Notes: generated by a model not told the origin, from the sequence alone. Positions 1-9,785 are shown, numbered from the stretch's first letter. The stretch is 17,171 nt of DNA from Rhizobium sp. (GCA_003527225.1 DPXQ01000041.1:36615-53785); one strand, 5' to 3'. Numbers and translations are program-made.

Positions 1-437
1 ACGAGCCCGTTGCGCTCGTTCTCCTGGCTGGCCTTGTCGAGTTCGGCATTGAGGAAACTGCCTTCGCGATAGGCGATATTGGTAACGCGGCCGCGCATCG
101 GCGAGCGGTTCACATGGCAATTGAAGACATTCATGAAGACCGAAATACGCAGCATCGGCTCATTGCCGAGATGCAGTTCTTCGGGTGGTATTGTCATCTG
201 TATCGAGGACACGCGACCGTCGGCCGGGCTGATCACGAAATCGTCGTCCTGTGGGGTGACCCGTTCCGGGTCACGGAAGAAATAGGCGCACCACAGCGTC
301 AGAACCATGCCGACCCAGAACAGCGGCTCGAAGATCCAGCCGAGGACCAGCGAGGCGGCAAAGAAGGCGGCGACAAAGGGATAGCCTTCCTTGTGGACCG
401 GGACGATGGTGTTGCGCACGGTATCGAGCAAATTCAT
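1..437 (-). CDS. psd: Phosphatidylserine decarboxylase proenzyme, N-terminal part (cut by window start)
   Basis: Psd makes phosphatidylethanolamine from phosphatidylserine at the inner membrane. The frame opens at ATG 437-435 and runs off the left edge after 145 codons, so the C-terminal self-cleavage site (LGST type in this family) is not visible. Visible family marks are HKEGYP (residues 15-20), a hydrophobic segment about 20-52, FRDPER (54-59), SPADGR (70-75) with the expected Asp at 73, [13 protein letters not shown] (101-113) with the expected His at 108, and the AELDKAS-ENERN block near 131-142. AGGAG at 447-451 lies 9 bases before the ATG and supports this start. The upstream neighbour on the same strand is an ABC exporter 140 bp away. 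The 140-bp gap shows no convincing terminator. Partial only because of the window edge. Confidence 0.95.
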   Translation of the reverse strand, partial: MNLLDTVRNTIVPVHKEGYPFVAAFFAASLVLGWIFEPLFWVGMVLTLWCAYFFRDPERVTPQDDDFVISPADGRVSSIQMTIPPEELHLGNEPMLRISVFMNVFNCHVNRSPMRGRVTNIAYREGSFLNAELDKASQENERNGL

Positions 438-577
438 GGAGCCTGTCTCCTAGCGAGAATTGAAGCCTGCTGACTACCGCGAAACCCCGCCGGGGGCAAT
501 GGTGGCGAATTCGAAAGGCCGAAACCGCGTTTGCGTCGCCGCAGGCCCTCCGTGCGAAGCAAGGAGCACCTGACAGA

Positions 578-2464
578 TCACGTCGCCGGCTCGCGCCGCA
601 CGATGACGCCCATATCGTCGCTTTCGCGAACCTGACGCAGATGTTCCTCGGCCTGTGTGGCTTCCCACTGGCGGTTCCACATCGAGGCATAGAGACCGTT
701 CTTTTCCAACAATTGAGAATGCGTTCCGCGCTCGGCAATTTCTCCGCCCTTCAGCACGATGATCTCGTCGGCGCCGATGACAGTGGAAAGCCGGTGCGCG
801 ATGACGAGTGTCGTGCGGTTCTTCGAAACCACGTCGAGTGCCGTCTGGATCTCCTGCTCGGTGGTCGTATCGAGAGCTGAGGTCGCCTCGTCGAGGATGA
901 GGATAGGCGGCGCCTTCAAGACGGTGCGGGCGATCGCCACGCGCTGCTTCTCGCCGCCGGACAGCTTCAATCCACGCTCGCCGACCTTGGTCTGGAAGCC
1001 ATCGGGCAGGTCGCGGATAAAGTTGCTGATCTGGGCCACCTCCGCCGCCGCATCGATCTCGGCATCGCTCGCCGATGGGCGGCCATAACGGATATTGTAG
1101 GCGATGGTGTCGTTGAAGAGTACCGTATCCTGAGGCACCATGCCGATCGCCGCGCGAAGACTCTTCTGCGTCACGTCGCGCACATCCTGCCCGTCGATGG
1201 TGATCGAACCCTGCTGGACGTCGTAGAAGCGGTAGAGAAGGCGCGAGATCGTTGATTTGCCAGCACCGGAAGGACCGACGACCGCCACGGTCTTGCCGGC
1301 CGGAACCTCGAAAGAGATGCCCTTCAGGATCGGTCTCTCCGGGTCGTACGCAAAGTGCACGTCCTTGAATGCGATGGCGCCCTGGGCGATCTTGAGGTCG
1401 TGGGCGTCCGGCTTGTCGGTCACTTCTGCCTGAACTTCCAGAAGGTCGAACATCTGTTCGATGTCGGTGAGCCCCTGGCGGATTTCACGATAGACAAAGC
1501 CGATGAAGTTAAGCGGCATGGCGAGCTGCAGCAGCATGGCATTGACGAAGACGAAGTCCCCGATCGTCTGTTCGCCGCGCTGCACGGCAAGCGCTGACAT
1601 GACCATCATCGCGGTCGTACCGATGCCGAAGATCACCGTCTGGCCGAAGTTCAGCCAGCCGAGCGAAGTCCAGACACTGGTCGCGGCCTTTTCGTATCGC
1701 TCCATGGACTGGTCGAAACGGTGGGCCTCCATGTCCTCGTTGCCGAAATACTTGACGGTTTCGAAGTTGAGCAGCGAATCGATTGCCTTGGTGTTGGCGT
1801 CGGTATCGCTCTCGTTCATCGAACGGCGGATGCCGATACGCCAGTCGCTCGCCCGGATGGTGAACCAGATATAGGCCCAGACGGTGAACGCCGTGACGGC
1901 GAGGTAGGAGAAGCCGTAGCCCCACCAGAAGATGATGGCGGTCAACAGGAATTCGAGCAGCGTCGGCACGGAATTGAGGATCGTGAAGCGCACGATCGTC
2001 TCGATACCCTTGGTCCCACGCTCGATGATGCGCGACAGTCCGCCGGTCTTGCGCTCAAGGTGGAATCGCAGCGACAGCCGGTGAATGTGCACGAAGGTCC
2101 TGTAGGCGAGCTGGCGCACGGCATATTGGCCGACGCTGGCAAACAGCGCGTCGCGCAACTGGTTGAGCCCGACCTGGGCGATCCGTGTCAGGTTATAGAG
2201 GATGACCAGCGCGACCGCGCCAAGCAGGAAAGCGGGGAGCAGTCCGGCCATGTCGAGCTTGCCGTTCAGCGCATCGGTTGCCCATTTGAAGAAATAGGGA
2301 ACCAGCAGCAACACGAACTTGGAAAAGACCAGGAAAATCGTCGCCCAGACCACGCGCAGCTTCAGATCGCGGCGGTCCTTCGGCCACATATAGGGCCAGA
2401 GATTGACCAGGGTCGAAAACGGATTGCTGGCATCCGCCGATACGGTCTTCTTGTTTTCCGCCAT
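578..2464 (-). CDS. Atm1/HMT1-type ABC exporter, fused membrane and ATPase domains
   Basis: A 628-residue half-transporter: six-helix membrane domain (about 35-330) followed by one ATPase domain (about 365-600). Visible motifs are Walker A GPSGAGKST (397-405), Q-loop VPQD (443-446), signature LSGGEKQR (501-508), Walker B ILILDE (521-526) and the H-loop His557. The NFETVKYFGNE block (233-243) and NDTIAYNIRYGR (451-462) are typical of the Atm1/ABCB7/HMT1 group, which works as a homodimer in the inner membrane and exports glutathione-linked sulfur or metal compounds. That substrate is known for the family, not shown here. Start ATG 2464 has GCGGA about 6 bases upstream. The LysM gene lies upstream on the same strand but is separated by a terminator, so this gene probably has its own promoter. 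A lipid A exporter (MsbA) is less likely given the Atm1-type motifs. Confidence 0.93.
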   Translation of the reverse strand: MAENKKTVSADASNPFSTLVNLWPYMWPKDRRDLKLRVVWATIFLVFSKFVLLLVPYFFKWATDALNGKLDMAGLLPAFLLGAVALVILYNLTRIAQVGLNQLRDALFASVGQYAVRQLAYRTFVHIHRLSLRFHLERKTGGLSRIIERGTKGIETIVRFTILNSVPTLLEFLLTAIIFWWGYGFSYLAVTAFTVWAYIWFTIRASDWRIGIRRSMNESDTDANTKAIDSLLNFETVKYFGNEDMEAHRFDQSMERYEKAATSVWTSLGWLNFGQTVIFGIGTTAMMVMSALAVQRGEQTIGDFVFVNAMLLQLAMPLNFIGFVYREIRQGLTDIEQMFDLLEVQAEVTDKPDAHDLKIAQGAIAFKDVHFAYDPERPILKGISFEVPAGKTVAVVGPSGAGKSTISRLLYRFYDVQQGSITIDGQDVRDVTQKSLRAAIGMVPQDTVLFNDTIAYNIRYGRPSASDAEIDAAAEVAQISNFIRDLPDGFQTKVGERGLKLSGGEKQRVAIARTVLKAPPILILDEATSALDTTTEQEIQTALDVVSKNRTTLVIAHRLSTVIGADEIIVLKGGEIAERGTHSQLLEKNGLYASMWNRQWEATQAEEHLRQVRESDDMGVIVRREPAT

Positions 2465-2504
2465 CTTCGTTCCGCCCCCTGAATGACCTGGCCAAAGATA
2501 AAAT

Positions 2505-2527
2505 CGGCGGCTCCGTTAGAGCCGCCG
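2505..2527 (-). terminator. Intrinsic terminator behind the LysM gene
   Basis: A perfect 9-bp stem (CGGCGGCTC at 2505-2513 with its complement at 2519-2527) and a 5-base loop. On the minus strand the stem is followed by ATTTTATCTTT, a U-rich tail. It lies about 80 bp past the stop of the LysM gene and before the ABC exporter start, so it should end the LysM transcript. Confidence 0.8.
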
Positions 2528-2607
2528 CTATTCGCCACATAGGACTTCGGATTTCCGTTTGCAATGGTTGCGTCGAGAAACTCGGTAGGGTCCGGTGCTG
2601 TCCCGTA

Positions 2608-4641
2608 TCAGTTGATCTGTTCGCCTTGCAGCCGCTTGCGGTGCAGTTCTTCCGCGTTGGGCAGCGCCTCCTGCGGGACCGAGAAGATCTGGCCGGGTTC
2701 GATGAGATCCGGATTGCCGATCTTGTTGGCGTTGGCGAGATAGATCGTCGTGTAGCGCACGCCCTTGCCGTAGACGCGACGGGAAATCTGCCACAGCGTG
2801 TCGCCGCGCCGGATGATGACGCTATTGCGGCTTTCTGCAAGCGGCGCCTGTTCGATCGTTTTGGGCTGCTGGCTCGCGGTTTCGACCGATGCCGGCGCGT
2901 CGGTGGCCGATACCGCGCCTTCCGTGGCAGGGGCGGGGGGCGCCTGGATGCCGGCCAACAGTTCGGGGGGAAGCGGTTTGAGCACGGCGTCGATCAGCTT
3001 GGCGATCTCGGGAAGCGCCGAGCCGACCGCATCGGTCTCGTTCGGCAGGGCCTGCAAGGCCTCGAGAGCCTTGCCCGCGTTTGCCGTCGTTTCCGCAACG
3101 AAGTCGCCAATGGCTGGATTTGAGTCCGATCCGAGGCGGAAATCGGCGATGGATTTGAGCCCGATCTCCGTTGCCGAACGGGCGGCCGCCAGTTCCTCGA
3201 GGGCGGGTTTCTTGCCATCGGCATAGAGCGTTTGCAGAATGGCAAAGGCCTTGCCAAGCGATCCGCGCAGCTTTTCGAAGGTTGCGTAGTCGATCGGAAC
3301 CATGGCTCCGCCCTGTCCCGAAGCCGTTTTCGGGGACTGCGCGACGACGGCTACCTGATCGCCTTCCGGCCGATTGAACGGTACCGAGGCACGCACGGCG
3401 ACATTGCCGGATGCATCCAGCATGTCGGCCCGGATCATATGGTTGCCGACCGAAAGGGAGAGTGTGCCCTCGACCACGAAATGGCCGATCGTGTCGGCCG
3501 ACGCCGAGCCGATGAGCGCATCGTCGGCATAGGCGCGGATCTGCCTGCCGGGCAAAGCCGTGCCGGCCACGAAGATGCGGTCGCCCTCGATCTCGACGGC
3601 CGTGACTTGGACCTCGGCGGCGCCGGGCGCCGGCGGTGCTGGTTCCGCCGTCGTCGGCTCGGTTCCGACAACCGGTGCGCTGGTGGACAATTGCTGCGAC
3701 TGGGTCGGCAGTTCCGGCGTCAAGGCCGATGTCTCGGCGGCGACACGCGACCGCTTGTCGGCGGAGTTGATCGTTTCCGGCGCCGTGATGACCCGGGTCG
3801 CTTCGCCCGGCTTGGTGACCATGGCGAGCAGGTTGCCACTGCCATCTTCCGGCACGGATACGGTTGCCACTTCCTCGGATGTGACCGCCTTGCCGTCCTT
3901 CCCGGTGACCCGCAACTCGATCGAGTGGTCGCCCGGCGTCAGAGGAGAATCGAGGACTGCTGCGAAATCGCCGCTGTTGCCAACGTCAAAGCTGGCGATC
4001 ACCTTGTCGCCATCGACGATTTCGAGTTTTGCGCCCGGTTCCGCTTTGCCGGCAATCACTGTCGAGCCATCGGGCTCGACGCGCAGGATGTCGAAGCGCG
4101 GCAGCGCCGAGGCGGCCGCTGCCTGTCCATCCGTCGGAGTGGGGGAGGCGCCCGTATCCTGCTTGCCGGCAAGGGCGTCGGCAATGCGCCCGATGAGCGA
4201 AGCGGCGGCGGCCGGATCGGCGGGCAGCGACTTGATCAGCGCAAGAGCCCTGGCTGCGTTTTCGCGCGCCTTGGTCATCGTGGCCTTGGGGCCGTCCTCG
4301 AGAGTATCCGGTATCTCGATTCCGGATATGGCCGAGACGGCAGTTTCCGCCTGGGCCCTGGCGCCGGAATAGGCCTCCGTGTTCGGGGTCTTGCCGTCGG
4401 CAAAAAGGGCATCGAGACTCTGAACTGCCTTGACGGCATCCGCCGCCAGCCGGTCCATCTTCTGGCTTGCTGCGGTCGCGGCGTCGGAGGTAGTATCCTT
4501 GACCGTCTCGCCCGTTGCAGTCGTGGTTTCGCCGGCCTCGTTCTTGTCCGTCGAAATACGCGGCATGACAAAGAAGACCATGAGGATGGTCGCGATGCCC
4601 AGCACCAACAAAGCCAGCAAGCCGGCGCGGTTTTTCATCAT
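2608..4641 (-). CDS. Membrane-anchored LysM protein with two Ig-like and two helical repeats
   Basis: A 677-residue envelope protein, probably inner-membrane anchored with a periplasmic body binding peptidoglycan. Order: short N terminus, one hydrophobic anchor (about 6-27), low-complexity Thr/Ala linker, helical segment 1 (about 61-160), Ig-like domain 1 (about 181-263), Pro/Ala/Thr linker, Ig-like domain 2 (about 343-423), helical segment 2 (about 453-556), Pro/Ala linker, and a C-terminal LysM domain (about 607-655) with RRGDTLWQISRRVYG and a PGQ-FSVP end. The two helical segments share an L-ADGK-P--E pattern, as do the two Ig-like units in their GKAEPGA/GTALPGR starts. ATG 4641 is chosen over an in-frame TTG at 4647 because GGAG (4649-4652) lies 7 bases before ATG but only 1 before TTG. 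Rhizobial proteins of this build exist; the function is unknown. Confidence 0.9.
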   Translation of the reverse strand: MMKNRAGLLALLVLGIATILMVFFVMPRISTDKNEAGETTTATGETVKDTTSDAATAASQKMDRLAADAVKAVQSLDALFADGKTPNTEAYSGARAQAETAVSAISGIEIPDTLEDGPKATMTKARENAARALALIKSLPADPAAAASLIGRIADALAGKQDTGASPTPTDGQAAAASALPRFDILRVEPDGSTVIAGKAEPGAKLEIVDGDKVIASFDVGNSGDFAAVLDSPLTPGDHSIELRVTGKDGKAVTSEEVATVSVPEDGSGNLLAMVTKPGEATRVITAPETINSADKRSRVAAETSALTPELPTQSQQLSTSAPVVGTEPTTAEPAPPAPGAAEVQVTAVEIEGDRIFVAGTALPGRQIRAYADDALIGSASADTIGHFVVEGTLSLSVGNHMIRADMLDASGNVAVRASVPFNRPEGDQVAVVAQSPKTASGQGGAMVPIDYATFEKLRGSLGKAFAILQTLYADGKKPALEELAAARSATEIGLKSIADFRLGSDSNPAIGDFVAETTANAGKALEALQALPNETDAVGSALPEIAKLIDAVLKPLPPELLAGIQAPPAPATEGAVSATDAPASVETASQQPKTIEQAPLAESRNSVIIRRGDTLWQISRRVYGKGVRYTTIYLANANKIGNPDLIEPGQIFSVPQEALPNAEELHRKRLQGEQIN

Positions 4642-4796
4642 GGTCAATCTCCGAGCGGGCCTGCCGCCATATCCCTTGGAATTGCTAGCGTTATCTGGCC
4701 CGTTTCACAAGCTTTCTCAACGGATGGATGAATTTCTACTACAGGTTTTTCGTCAATTTTGTTGACCTTGCACGCCTGCATTGTCTTTCTTCTTTT
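4642..4796. promoter_or_regulatory. Divergent promoter region between the LysM gene and the LOG gene
   Basis: The 155-bp gap between two divergent genes must carry both promoters. For the plus strand, TTGACC at 4762-4767 is a good -35; 17 bp further is CTTTCT, a poor -10, ending 6 bp before ATG 4797, so a leaderless LOG transcript is possible. For the minus strand, TTGAGA followed 18 bp later by AGATAA is a candidate. Only the two -35 hexamers are reasonable matches. Confidence 0.4.
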
Positions 4797-5417
4797 ATGA
4801 GCGAAAACATGAATACGATTCGATCCATCTGCGTCTATTGCGGCTCCCAGCCCGGACGCGACCCCGCCTATCTGGCCGCAGGACGCGCGCTCGGCAAATC
4901 CATCGCCGCGCATGGTCTTCGCCTCGTCTACGGTGGCGGCACCAAGGGCATCATGGGCGCCGTCGCAAGCGGCGTGCTTTCCAATGGCGGCAAGGTCACG
5001 GGCATCATTCCGGAATTCCTCGTGGACATGGAAGCGACGCGCCACTCGCTCGGACAGCTTGACGAGCTGATCGTGACTGCGGACATGCATGCGCGCAAGC
5101 ACGCCATGTTCGAGCGCTCAGATGCCTTCGTGACCCTGCCCGGCGGCATCGGCACACTGGAAGAGATTGTCGAGATCATGACCTGGGCGCAGCTCGCGCG
5201 CCACGAAAAGCCGATGGTGTTCGCCAACATCAACGGTTTCTGGGACCCGATGCTGGAGCTGGTCCGTCACATGCGCGAGCAGGGTTTCATCCACACCGCC
5301 CACCGGGTCCAGCCGCTGGTGATCGCCGAGATAGACGATATCGTCCCTGCCATCCTCGAAAAGCTGGAAGCCGTCCGCGACCTCGACGGTGCCGATGAGG
5401 TCATCGCCAGGTTCTGA
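4797..5417 (+). CDS. LOG-family (TIGR00730-type) Rossmann-fold protein
   Basis: A 206-residue soluble protein of the LOG / 'lysine decarboxylase-like' family. Characterised members are cytokinin riboside 5'-monophosphate or other nucleotide 5'-monophosphate phosphoribohydrolases that release the base from a nucleotide. Visible marks are ICVYCGS near the N terminus (11-17), YGGGTKGIMG (45-54), the MHARK stretch with Arg100 and Lys101, and the signature PGGIGTLEE (115-123). Length fits short-type LOG proteins. The start is uncertain: ATG 4797 has no clear ribosome binding site, ATG 4809 lies four codons downstream, and ATG 4728 would add an implausible Phe-rich leader. The gene diverges from the LysM gene and converges on rarD with only 15 bp between stops. 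Family call secure; the actual substrate is not readable from sequence. Confidence 0.93.
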   Translation: MSENMNTIRSICVYCGSQPGRDPAYLAAGRALGKSIAAHGLRLVYGGGTKGIMGAVASGVLSNGGKVTGIIPEFLVDMEATRHSLGQLDELIVTADMHARKHAMFERSDAFVTLPGGIGTLEEIVEIMTWAQLARHEKPMVFANINGFWDPMLELVRHMREQGFIHTAHRVQPLVIAEIDDIVPAILEKLEAVRDLDGADEVIARF

Positions 5418-5432
5418 CAGGACGGGCTGAGG

Positions 5433-6353
5433 CTATCTGTTGCGATACTGCTTGATCATCGGCCAGATAAAGATGGCAAGCGCCACCCAGATCAGCGGGA
5501 AAGCGATCATCTTGGCCGTGCCGAACGGCTCCTTGAAGACGAATACGGCGATCAGGAAGATCATCGTCGGAGGGATGTACTGCATGATGCCGATGGTCGA
5601 GAGGCGCAGCAGCTTGGCGCCGTTGGCGTAGAACAGCAGCGGCACGGCGGTCACGACGCCGGTGCCGAGCAGAAGGAGGGTATCGGAGGCGCTGGTGGCA
5701 AGGAAATGGCCGTGGCCGGAGGCGCCCAGATAGATGATATAAGCGCTGCCGGGAATGCTGAGTAGCAGCACTTCCAGCAGGAAGCCCTGGTTCGGTCCGA
5801 CCGGCAGGGTCTTGCGGAAGAAGGCATAAAATCCCCAGGAAAAGGTCAGCCCGAGAGCCACCCATGGCAGATTGCCGGCATCATAGGTCAGGACCGCGAC
5901 AGCCACGGCGGCCAATCCGATTGCAGCTTTCTGCGCCCTATTCAGCTTTTCCTTGAGCAGGACCGCGCCCATGAAGATCGAGAAGAGCGGATTGATGAAA
6001 TAGCCGAGCGCGGCATCGAGCGCACGACCGGAGCCGATTGCCCAGACGTAGATGCCCCAGTTGATGCTGATGAGGGCCGCCGTCAGCATCGCCATCATCA
6101 GGGTGCGCGGCGAGCGCAGCGCGACCTTCAGGTCATCTGTTCGCCGCAGGATGAGGAGCACCACACCCGCGATCGGAACCGACCAGATGATCCGGTGGGC
6201 AATGACCTCCGACGGCGGGATATGCGCCACCGCCTTCATGTAGAAGGGCAGGAAGCCCCAGAGCAGATAGGCCGAGAGCGCAAAGCCGAAGCCGCGTGCA
6301 CTATCTTCGTTTTCTGCTGCCGGCGCGAGCTCGGTTGCCATGGTGTTTCCCAT
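5433..6353 (-). CDS. rarD: RarD-type EamA-family membrane transporter
   Basis: A 306-residue inner-membrane protein with about ten hydrophobic segments in two EamA repeats, beginning after a short charged cytoplasmic tail (1-20). RarD marks are AYLLWGFLPFYMK near residue 28, the HR-IWS block near 72-78, NWGIYVWAI, ALGYFINPL, and the late IMQYIPPTMIF and EPF segments. RarD proteins are drug/metabolite transporter superfamily members, once linked to chloramphenicol sensitivity; the substrate is unproven. ATG 6353 has no good ribosome binding site. ATG 6341, four codons in, has GGGA 6 bases upstream and may be the real start. The strongest Shine-Dalgarno in the area (AAGGAG 6380-6385) instead serves an out-of-frame ATG at 6372. 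The gene follows cimA on the same strand by 147 bp. Confidence 0.92.
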   Translation of the reverse strand: MGNTMATELAPAAENEDSARGFGFALSAYLLWGFLPFYMKAVAHIPPSEVIAHRIIWSVPIAGVVLLILRRTDDLKVALRSPRTLMMAMLTAALISINWGIYVWAIGSGRALDAALGYFINPLFSIFMGAVLLKEKLNRAQKAAIGLAAVAVAVLTYDAGNLPWVALGLTFSWGFYAFFRKTLPVGPNQGFLLEVLLLSIPGSAYIIYLGASGHGHFLATSASDTLLLLGTGVVTAVPLLFYANGAKLLRLSTIGIMQYIPPTMIFLIAVFVFKEPFGTAKMIAFPLIWVALAIFIWPMIKQYRNR

Positions 6354-6372
6354 CGTTAGCGTTTTGAGCCAT
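6301..6372 (-). CDS. Possible 23-residue upstream frame overlapping the start of rarD
   Basis: ATG 6372-6370 is preceded by a full AAGGAG (6380-6385) at 7 bases spacing, the best ribosome binding site between cimA and rarD. It opens a frame MAQNANDGK... that ends in the basic stretch RARAGSRKRR at TAG 6303-6301, inside the first codons of rarD and out of frame with it. Nothing marks it as a known protein. It could be a regulatory upstream frame coupled to rarD, or the site could be accidental. Confidence 0.3.
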   Translation of the reverse strand: MAQNANDGKHHGNRARAGSRKRR

Positions 6373-6403
6373 CCCGATACTCCTTGCCTTGTGAATGGGC
6401 AAA

Positions 6404-6438
6404 TTCATTCCGGTGAACAGTCGGTGACCGGAATTGAA
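6404..6438 (-). terminator. Inverted repeat between cimA and rarD, weak terminator or operator
   Basis: ATTCCGGT at 6407-6414 and ACCGGAAT at 6427-6434 form a perfect 8-bp stem around a 12-base loop. One bulged base allows three more pairs (6404-6406 with 6436-6438). On the minus strand it lies 63 bp past the cimA stop and is followed by only a short T run. It may end the cimA transcript inefficiently or bind a regulator ahead of rarD. Confidence 0.3.
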
Positions 6439-6500
6439 GGGTTGGCTGCCGGAAGGCTGCGCGGCATGGCTACCAGGTTGCGCCGGGGGAGGCGGGCCGC

Positions 6501-8117
6501 TTACTCCGCGGCGATCCTGCCCGCCAGGCTCCGGTTCTTCATCAGCTTGTAGATGATCGAATCCATCAGCGCCTGGAACGAGGCGTCGATGATGTTTTCG
6601 GAGACCCCGACTGTCCACCAGCGCACGCCGGTGTCGTCGGCGGATTCGATCAGGACGCGCGTGATCGCCTCCGTGCCGCCGTTCAGGATGCGCACCTTGA
6701 AGTCGACCAGTTCCAGATCCTCGATCTCGCCCTGATACTTGCCGAGGTCTTTGCGAAGGGCGATGTCGAGTGCGTTAACCGGGCCGTCGCCTTCGGCCAC
6801 CGACATCACCTTGTTGCCATCGATCTCCAGCTTCACCACCGCTTCCGACACGGTCTTCAGCTTGCCGTTGGCGTCGAAGCGGCGTTCGACCATCACCCGG
6901 AAGCCTTCAATCGCGAAGAAGTCCGGCACGGAGCCGAGCGTGCGGCGGGCCAGAAGCTCGAAGCTTGCGTCCGCCCCTTCATAGGCGTAGCCGGTCGCCT
7001 CGCGCTCCTTGACGATCGCAATCAGCGTGTCGAGGCGCGGGTCGTCCTTGGCGACGTCGATGCCACGGCGCTTCAGCTCGTTGATGAAGTTCGCCTTGCC
7101 GCCCTGGTCGGACACCATGACCTTGCGGAAGTTACCCACGCTTTCCGGCACGACATGCTCGTAGGTGCGCGGGTCCTTGAGGAGCGCCGAAGCGTGGATG
7201 CCGGCCTTGGTGGCGAAGGCCGAGGCGCCGACATAGGGCGCCTGATGGTCGGGCGAGCGGTTGAGCAACTCGTCGAAGGCACGGCTGAGGCTCGTGAGTT
7301 CGATGAGTTTCTCGCGGTCGATTGCGGTTTCGAAGCGCTCCGCGTAGTTCTCCTTCAGGACGAGCGTCGGGATGATCGTCACGAGGTTGGCGTTGCCGCA
7401 GCGCTCGCCGATGCCGTTGAGCGTGCCCTGGATCTGGCGCACGCCTGCCTCGACGGCGGCGAGCGAATTGGCGACCGCCTGCCCGGTATCGTTGTGCGCG
7501 TGGATGCCGAGTGCGGAGCCCGGAACGCCGGCGGCAATCACGGACGAGACGATATCGCGGATCTCGGGTGGCTGCGTTCCACCATTGGTGTCGCAGAGTA
7601 CCACCCAGCGCGCGCCGGCCTCGTATGCCGTTCTGGCGCAGGCGAGCGCATATTCCGGATTGGCCTTGTAGCCGTCGAAGAAATGCTCGCAATCGACCAT
7701 CGCCTCCTTACCGGCCGCGAGCGCCGCCTCGACGCTCTCGCGAATGCTTGCGAGGTTTTCCTCGTTGGTGCAGCCAAGCGCCACCTTCACATGATAGTCC
7801 CAGGTCTTGGCGACGAAGCAGACGGCGTCGCTTTTCGCCTGCAACAGCTGGGTGAGGCCCGGATCGTTGGAAGCCGAAACACCGGCGCGCTTTGTCATGC
7901 CGAATGCGACGAAGGAGGCGCGGGTGGTGCGCTTCCTGGCGAAGAAGGCGGTGTCGGTCGGATTGGCGCCCGGATAGCCGCCCTCGACATAGTCGAGGCC
8001 GAACTGGTCCAGCATGGTGGCGATCGAGATCTTGTCCTCGACCGAAAAGTCGATGCCCGGCGTCTGCTGGCCGTCACGGAGCGTCGTGTCGAAGAGGTAG
8101 ATCTTTTCGCGTGTCAT
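6501..8117 (-). CDS. cimA: (R)-citramalate synthase
   Basis: A 538-residue enzyme of the citramalate/2-isopropylmalate synthase family, condensing pyruvate and acetyl-CoA to citramalate as the first step of the threonine-independent route to 2-oxobutyrate and isoleucine. Visible are FDTTLRDGQQTPG (9-21) with the metal and catalytic residues, the metal-binding HAHND (206-210), NGIGERCGNANL (234-245), and a C-terminal LeuA-type regulatory domain (about 395-525), where family members bind the feedback inhibitor. Length fits the long CimA type rather than homocitrate or isopropylmalate synthases. ATG 8117 is chosen because GGAGG (8125-8129) sits 7 bases upstream; an in-frame extension through the upstream hairpin to 8201 looks non-coding. 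It follows pip by 84 bp, a gap tiled by two tiny frames and a 14-bp hairpin, so co-transcription is likely. Confidence 0.93.
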   Translation of the reverse strand: MTREKIYLFDTTLRDGQQTPGIDFSVEDKISIATMLDQFGLDYVEGGYPGANPTDTAFFARKRTTRASFVAFGMTKRAGVSASNDPGLTQLLQAKSDAVCFVAKTWDYHVKVALGCTNEENLASIRESVEAALAAGKEAMVDCEHFFDGYKANPEYALACARTAYEAGARWVVLCDTNGGTQPPEIRDIVSSVIAAGVPGSALGIHAHNDTGQAVANSLAAVEAGVRQIQGTLNGIGERCGNANLVTIIPTLVLKENYAERFETAIDREKLIELTSLSRAFDELLNRSPDHQAPYVGASAFATKAGIHASALLKDPRTYEHVVPESVGNFRKVMVSDQGGKANFINELKRRGIDVAKDDPRLDTLIAIVKEREATGYAYEGADASFELLARRTLGSVPDFFAIEGFRVMVERRFDANGKLKTVSEAVVKLEIDGNKVMSVAEGDGPVNALDIALRKDLGKYQGEIEDLELVDFKVRILNGGTEAITRVLIESADDTGVRWWTVGVSENIIDASFQALMDSIIYKLMKNRSLAGRIAAE

Positions 8118-8145
8118 TGCTTTGCCTCCAAAGGCATATGTCGTT

Positions 8146-8149
<4 letters not shown>
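8114..8149 (-). CDS. 11-codon frame linking the 19-codon frame to cimA
   Basis: The frame MKRHMPLEAKQ starts in an ATGA shared with the stop of the preceding 19-codon frame (8149-8146) and ends in an ATGA shared with the cimA start (8117-8114). It contains the cimA Shine-Dalgarno. A G run about 7 bases upstream could serve as its ribosome binding site. It is too short for any compositional test; a translational relay is possible, chance is too. Confidence 0.25.
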
Positions 8150-9655
<1,506 letters not shown>

Positions 9656-9665
9656 ATTCGTCTCC

Positions 9666-9785
9666 TCAACGAAGCATCACATAAGCGACGACGCCGGCGG
9701 TGATCAGAACGACCAGTATCCCCTTGCCGATCAGCCCGTAGAGCAGCCATTTCGGCATCTTTGTGTTCGGATTCTCGTTCTTCAT
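9666..9785 (-). CDS. 39-residue single-pass membrane protein between two GFA genes
   Basis: A small frame, [18 protein letters not shown]..., with a charged/polar N terminus (1-12) and one hydrophobic helix (about 13-37) ending in LR. Support for it being real: its ATG (9785-9783) overlaps the stop of the upstream GFA gene as ATGA, GAGGA (9795-9799) lies 9 bases upstream, and its TGA (9668-9666) overlaps the ribosome binding site of the next GFA gene. It therefore fills exactly the space between two coupled genes. I do not recognise the protein. A membrane anchor or partner for the GFA proteins is conceivable but not shown. Confidence 0.75.
   Translation of the reverse strand: MKNENPNTKMPKWLLYGLIGKGILVVLITAGVVAYVMLR

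Noticed and set aside
485..496. CCCC-GCC-GGGG in the gap between the ABC exporter and psd
   Set aside because: A 4-bp stem without a T run is too weak to call a terminator.
3232..4731. 499-codon open frame on plus, antisense to the LysM gene
   Set aside because: Arg/Gly/Asp-rich sequence with no domain; it would also run into the LOG promoter region.
5418..5432. Terminator between convergent LOG and rarD genes
   Set aside because: The 15-bp gap has no stem-loop with a T run; termination must lie inside a coding end or be Rho-dependent.
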